A stretch of 64,000 bases of DNA from the NCBI RefSeq assembly GCF_016798245.1, contig NZ_JAEUZA010000008.1:1-64000 (forward strand), given 5' to 3'. This DNA is from Alkalicoccobacillus gibsonii (GTDB lineage: Bacteria; Bacillota; Bacilli; Bacillales; Bacillaceae_D). The first letter of the stretch is position 1, and every line of letters starts with the position of its first letter. Positions 63,195-64,000 of the stretch are shown in pieces. Below the pieces are notes generated by a model, which was given only the letters and a program-made list of their open reading frames with translations, had not been told where the DNA came from and made no database searches. The position numbers were made by a program, and so were the translations under genes.

Positions 63195-64000
63195 ATGGGC
63201 CTTATTAAACAGTTAAATCTTAAAGGGCATTTATTAACAGCAATTTCTTATTTAATTCCAATTGTCTGTGGAGCAGGTTTTCTTATTGCCATCGGTATGG
63301 CATTTGGAGGAACGAGTCAGGGTGAATTAGTACAAGGTCAATTCACAATTTGGGATGCCCTAGCAACAATGGGTGGGGCTGGACTTGGTCTATTGCCTGT
63401 TGTTATCGCTACAGGGATTTCCTACTCCATTGCTGGGAAGCCGGGTATTGCTCCTGGTTTCATCGTTGGTCTTACGGCTAACGCAATCGGTGCTGGTTTC
63501 ATCGGAGGTATTTTAGGTGGGTACATCGCCGGATTCTTAGCACTCGCTGTGCTAAAACGAGTAATTGTTCCGAAATGGGCAAAAGGCTTAATGCCAACCT
63601 TAATTGTTCCATTCATCACATCCATCCTTGGTGGATTAATTATGGTATACATCATTGGTGTACCGATCACAGCTCTTACTAATCTGTTGACTGGTGCATT
63701 AAATGGTCTTGGTTCTTCATCCTTACTCGTATTTGGTGGGATTGTCGGGATCTTAAGTGGAGTGGACTTTGGTGGTCCAATCAACAAAACGGTATTTGCC
63801 TTTGTTCTAACCATGCAGGCAGAAGGAATTAACGGTCCAATCACAGCCTTGCAGCTCGTGAATACGGCGACGCCAATTGGATTTGGACTCGCATATTTTT
63901 TAGCAAAGGTGTTTGGCAAAAACATCTATACACCAATGGAAAGAGAAACGTTAAAGTCTGCGGTTCCAATGGGTGTTGTGAATATCGTTGAAGGGGTTAT
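63195..64000 (+). CDS. PTS EIIC subunit, fructose family (cut by window end)
   Basis: The frame is open from ATG 63195 (after TAGGAGG) to the last base, giving 268 residues. It starts MGLIKQLNLKGHLLTAISYL and has several membrane segments, with the family motifs GKPGIAPGFIVG, FGGPINKT and NIVEGVI. The rest lies beyond the window. It forms the sugar channel with EIIB; the sugar (fructose, mannose-like or another) cannot be told from sequence. Confidence 0.9.
   Translation, partial: MGLIKQLNLKGHLLTAISYLIPIVCGAGFLIAIGMAFGGTSQGELVQGQFTIWDALATMGGAGLGLLPVVIATGISYSIAGKPGIAPGFIVGLTANAIGAGFIGGILGGYIAGFLALAVLKRVIVPKWAKGLMPTLIVPFITSILGGLIMVYIIGVPITALTNLLTGALNGLGSSSLLVFGGIVGILSGVDFGGPINKTVFAFVLTMQAEGINGPITALQLVNTATPIGFGLAYFLAKVFGKNIYTPMERETLKSAVPMGVVNIVEGV

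Overview
The window is a low-GC Gram-positive chromosome segment, almost entirely on the + strand. It matches the Bacillus subtilis region that runs from the rrn operon upstream of ctsR to the end of the ribosomal protein supercluster. Gene order, sporulation sigma factor SigH, McsB/CtsR/ClpC, DisA and a cysteine T-box point to a Bacillaceae member. The exact genus cannot be fixed from the sequence; an alkaliphile-type Bacillus is only a guess.

Layout: 1-30 is the 3' tip of a 5S rRNA. 410-5107 is the CtsR-controlled stress operon (ctsR-mcsA-mcsB-clpC). 5202-10153 holds radA, disA, a PIN/TRAM membrane protein, ispD and ispF. 10241-15807 holds gltX, a cysteine T-box, cysE, cysS, mrnC, rlmB and rae1. 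Then come sigH, secE-nusG, rplK-rplA, rplJ-rplL, an rRNA-type methyltransferase, rpoB-rpoC, the str operon (L7Ae-like protein, rpsL, rpsG, fusA, tuf), the S10-spc-alpha supercluster with secY, adk, map and infA (33942-48905), the ECF transporter core ecfA1-ecfA2-ecfT, truA, and rplM-rpsI. This is housekeeping sequence. The informative parts are its leaders: sigma-A promoters followed by intrinsic terminators or r-protein binding structures before secE, rplK, rplJ, rpsJ and rplM, two L1-operator-like elements in the L11-L1 operon, and a hairpin that seems to bridge the nusG ribosome binding site to its start codon. Two small genes usual here in B. subtilis, an L33 gene between sigH and secE and a KOW-protein gene between map and infA, are absent.

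From 53330 the content becomes accessory: a BceAB-type peptide-antibiotic ABC transporter without a two-component system, bracketed by two similar terminator-like repeats; an AlkD-like HEAT-repeat protein; a SigY-type ECF sigma factor with its membrane proteins and ABC exporter (sigY-yxlC-yxlD / yxlE-yxlF-yxlG); and a fructose-family PTS locus (PRD regulator, EIIA, EIIB, EIIA, and EIIC cut by the window end). The SigY locus carries two near-identical ECF-type promoters and an internal terminator, so it appears to be split into two self-activated transcription units. The PTS regulator looks like an MtlR/ManR-type protein whose C-terminal EIIA domain has become a separate overlapping gene.

The genes work together as stress control and proteolysis (CtsR, McsAB, ClpC), DNA integrity and c-di-AMP signalling (RadA, DisA), tRNA charging and cysteine supply, and then the transcription-translation machinery with its own feedback leaders. 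No CRISPR array, transposase, integrase or prophage was seen. I found no clearly novel multi-gene system; the split SigY locus, the repeat-bracketed BceAB cassette and the leader RNAs are the best candidates for follow-up.
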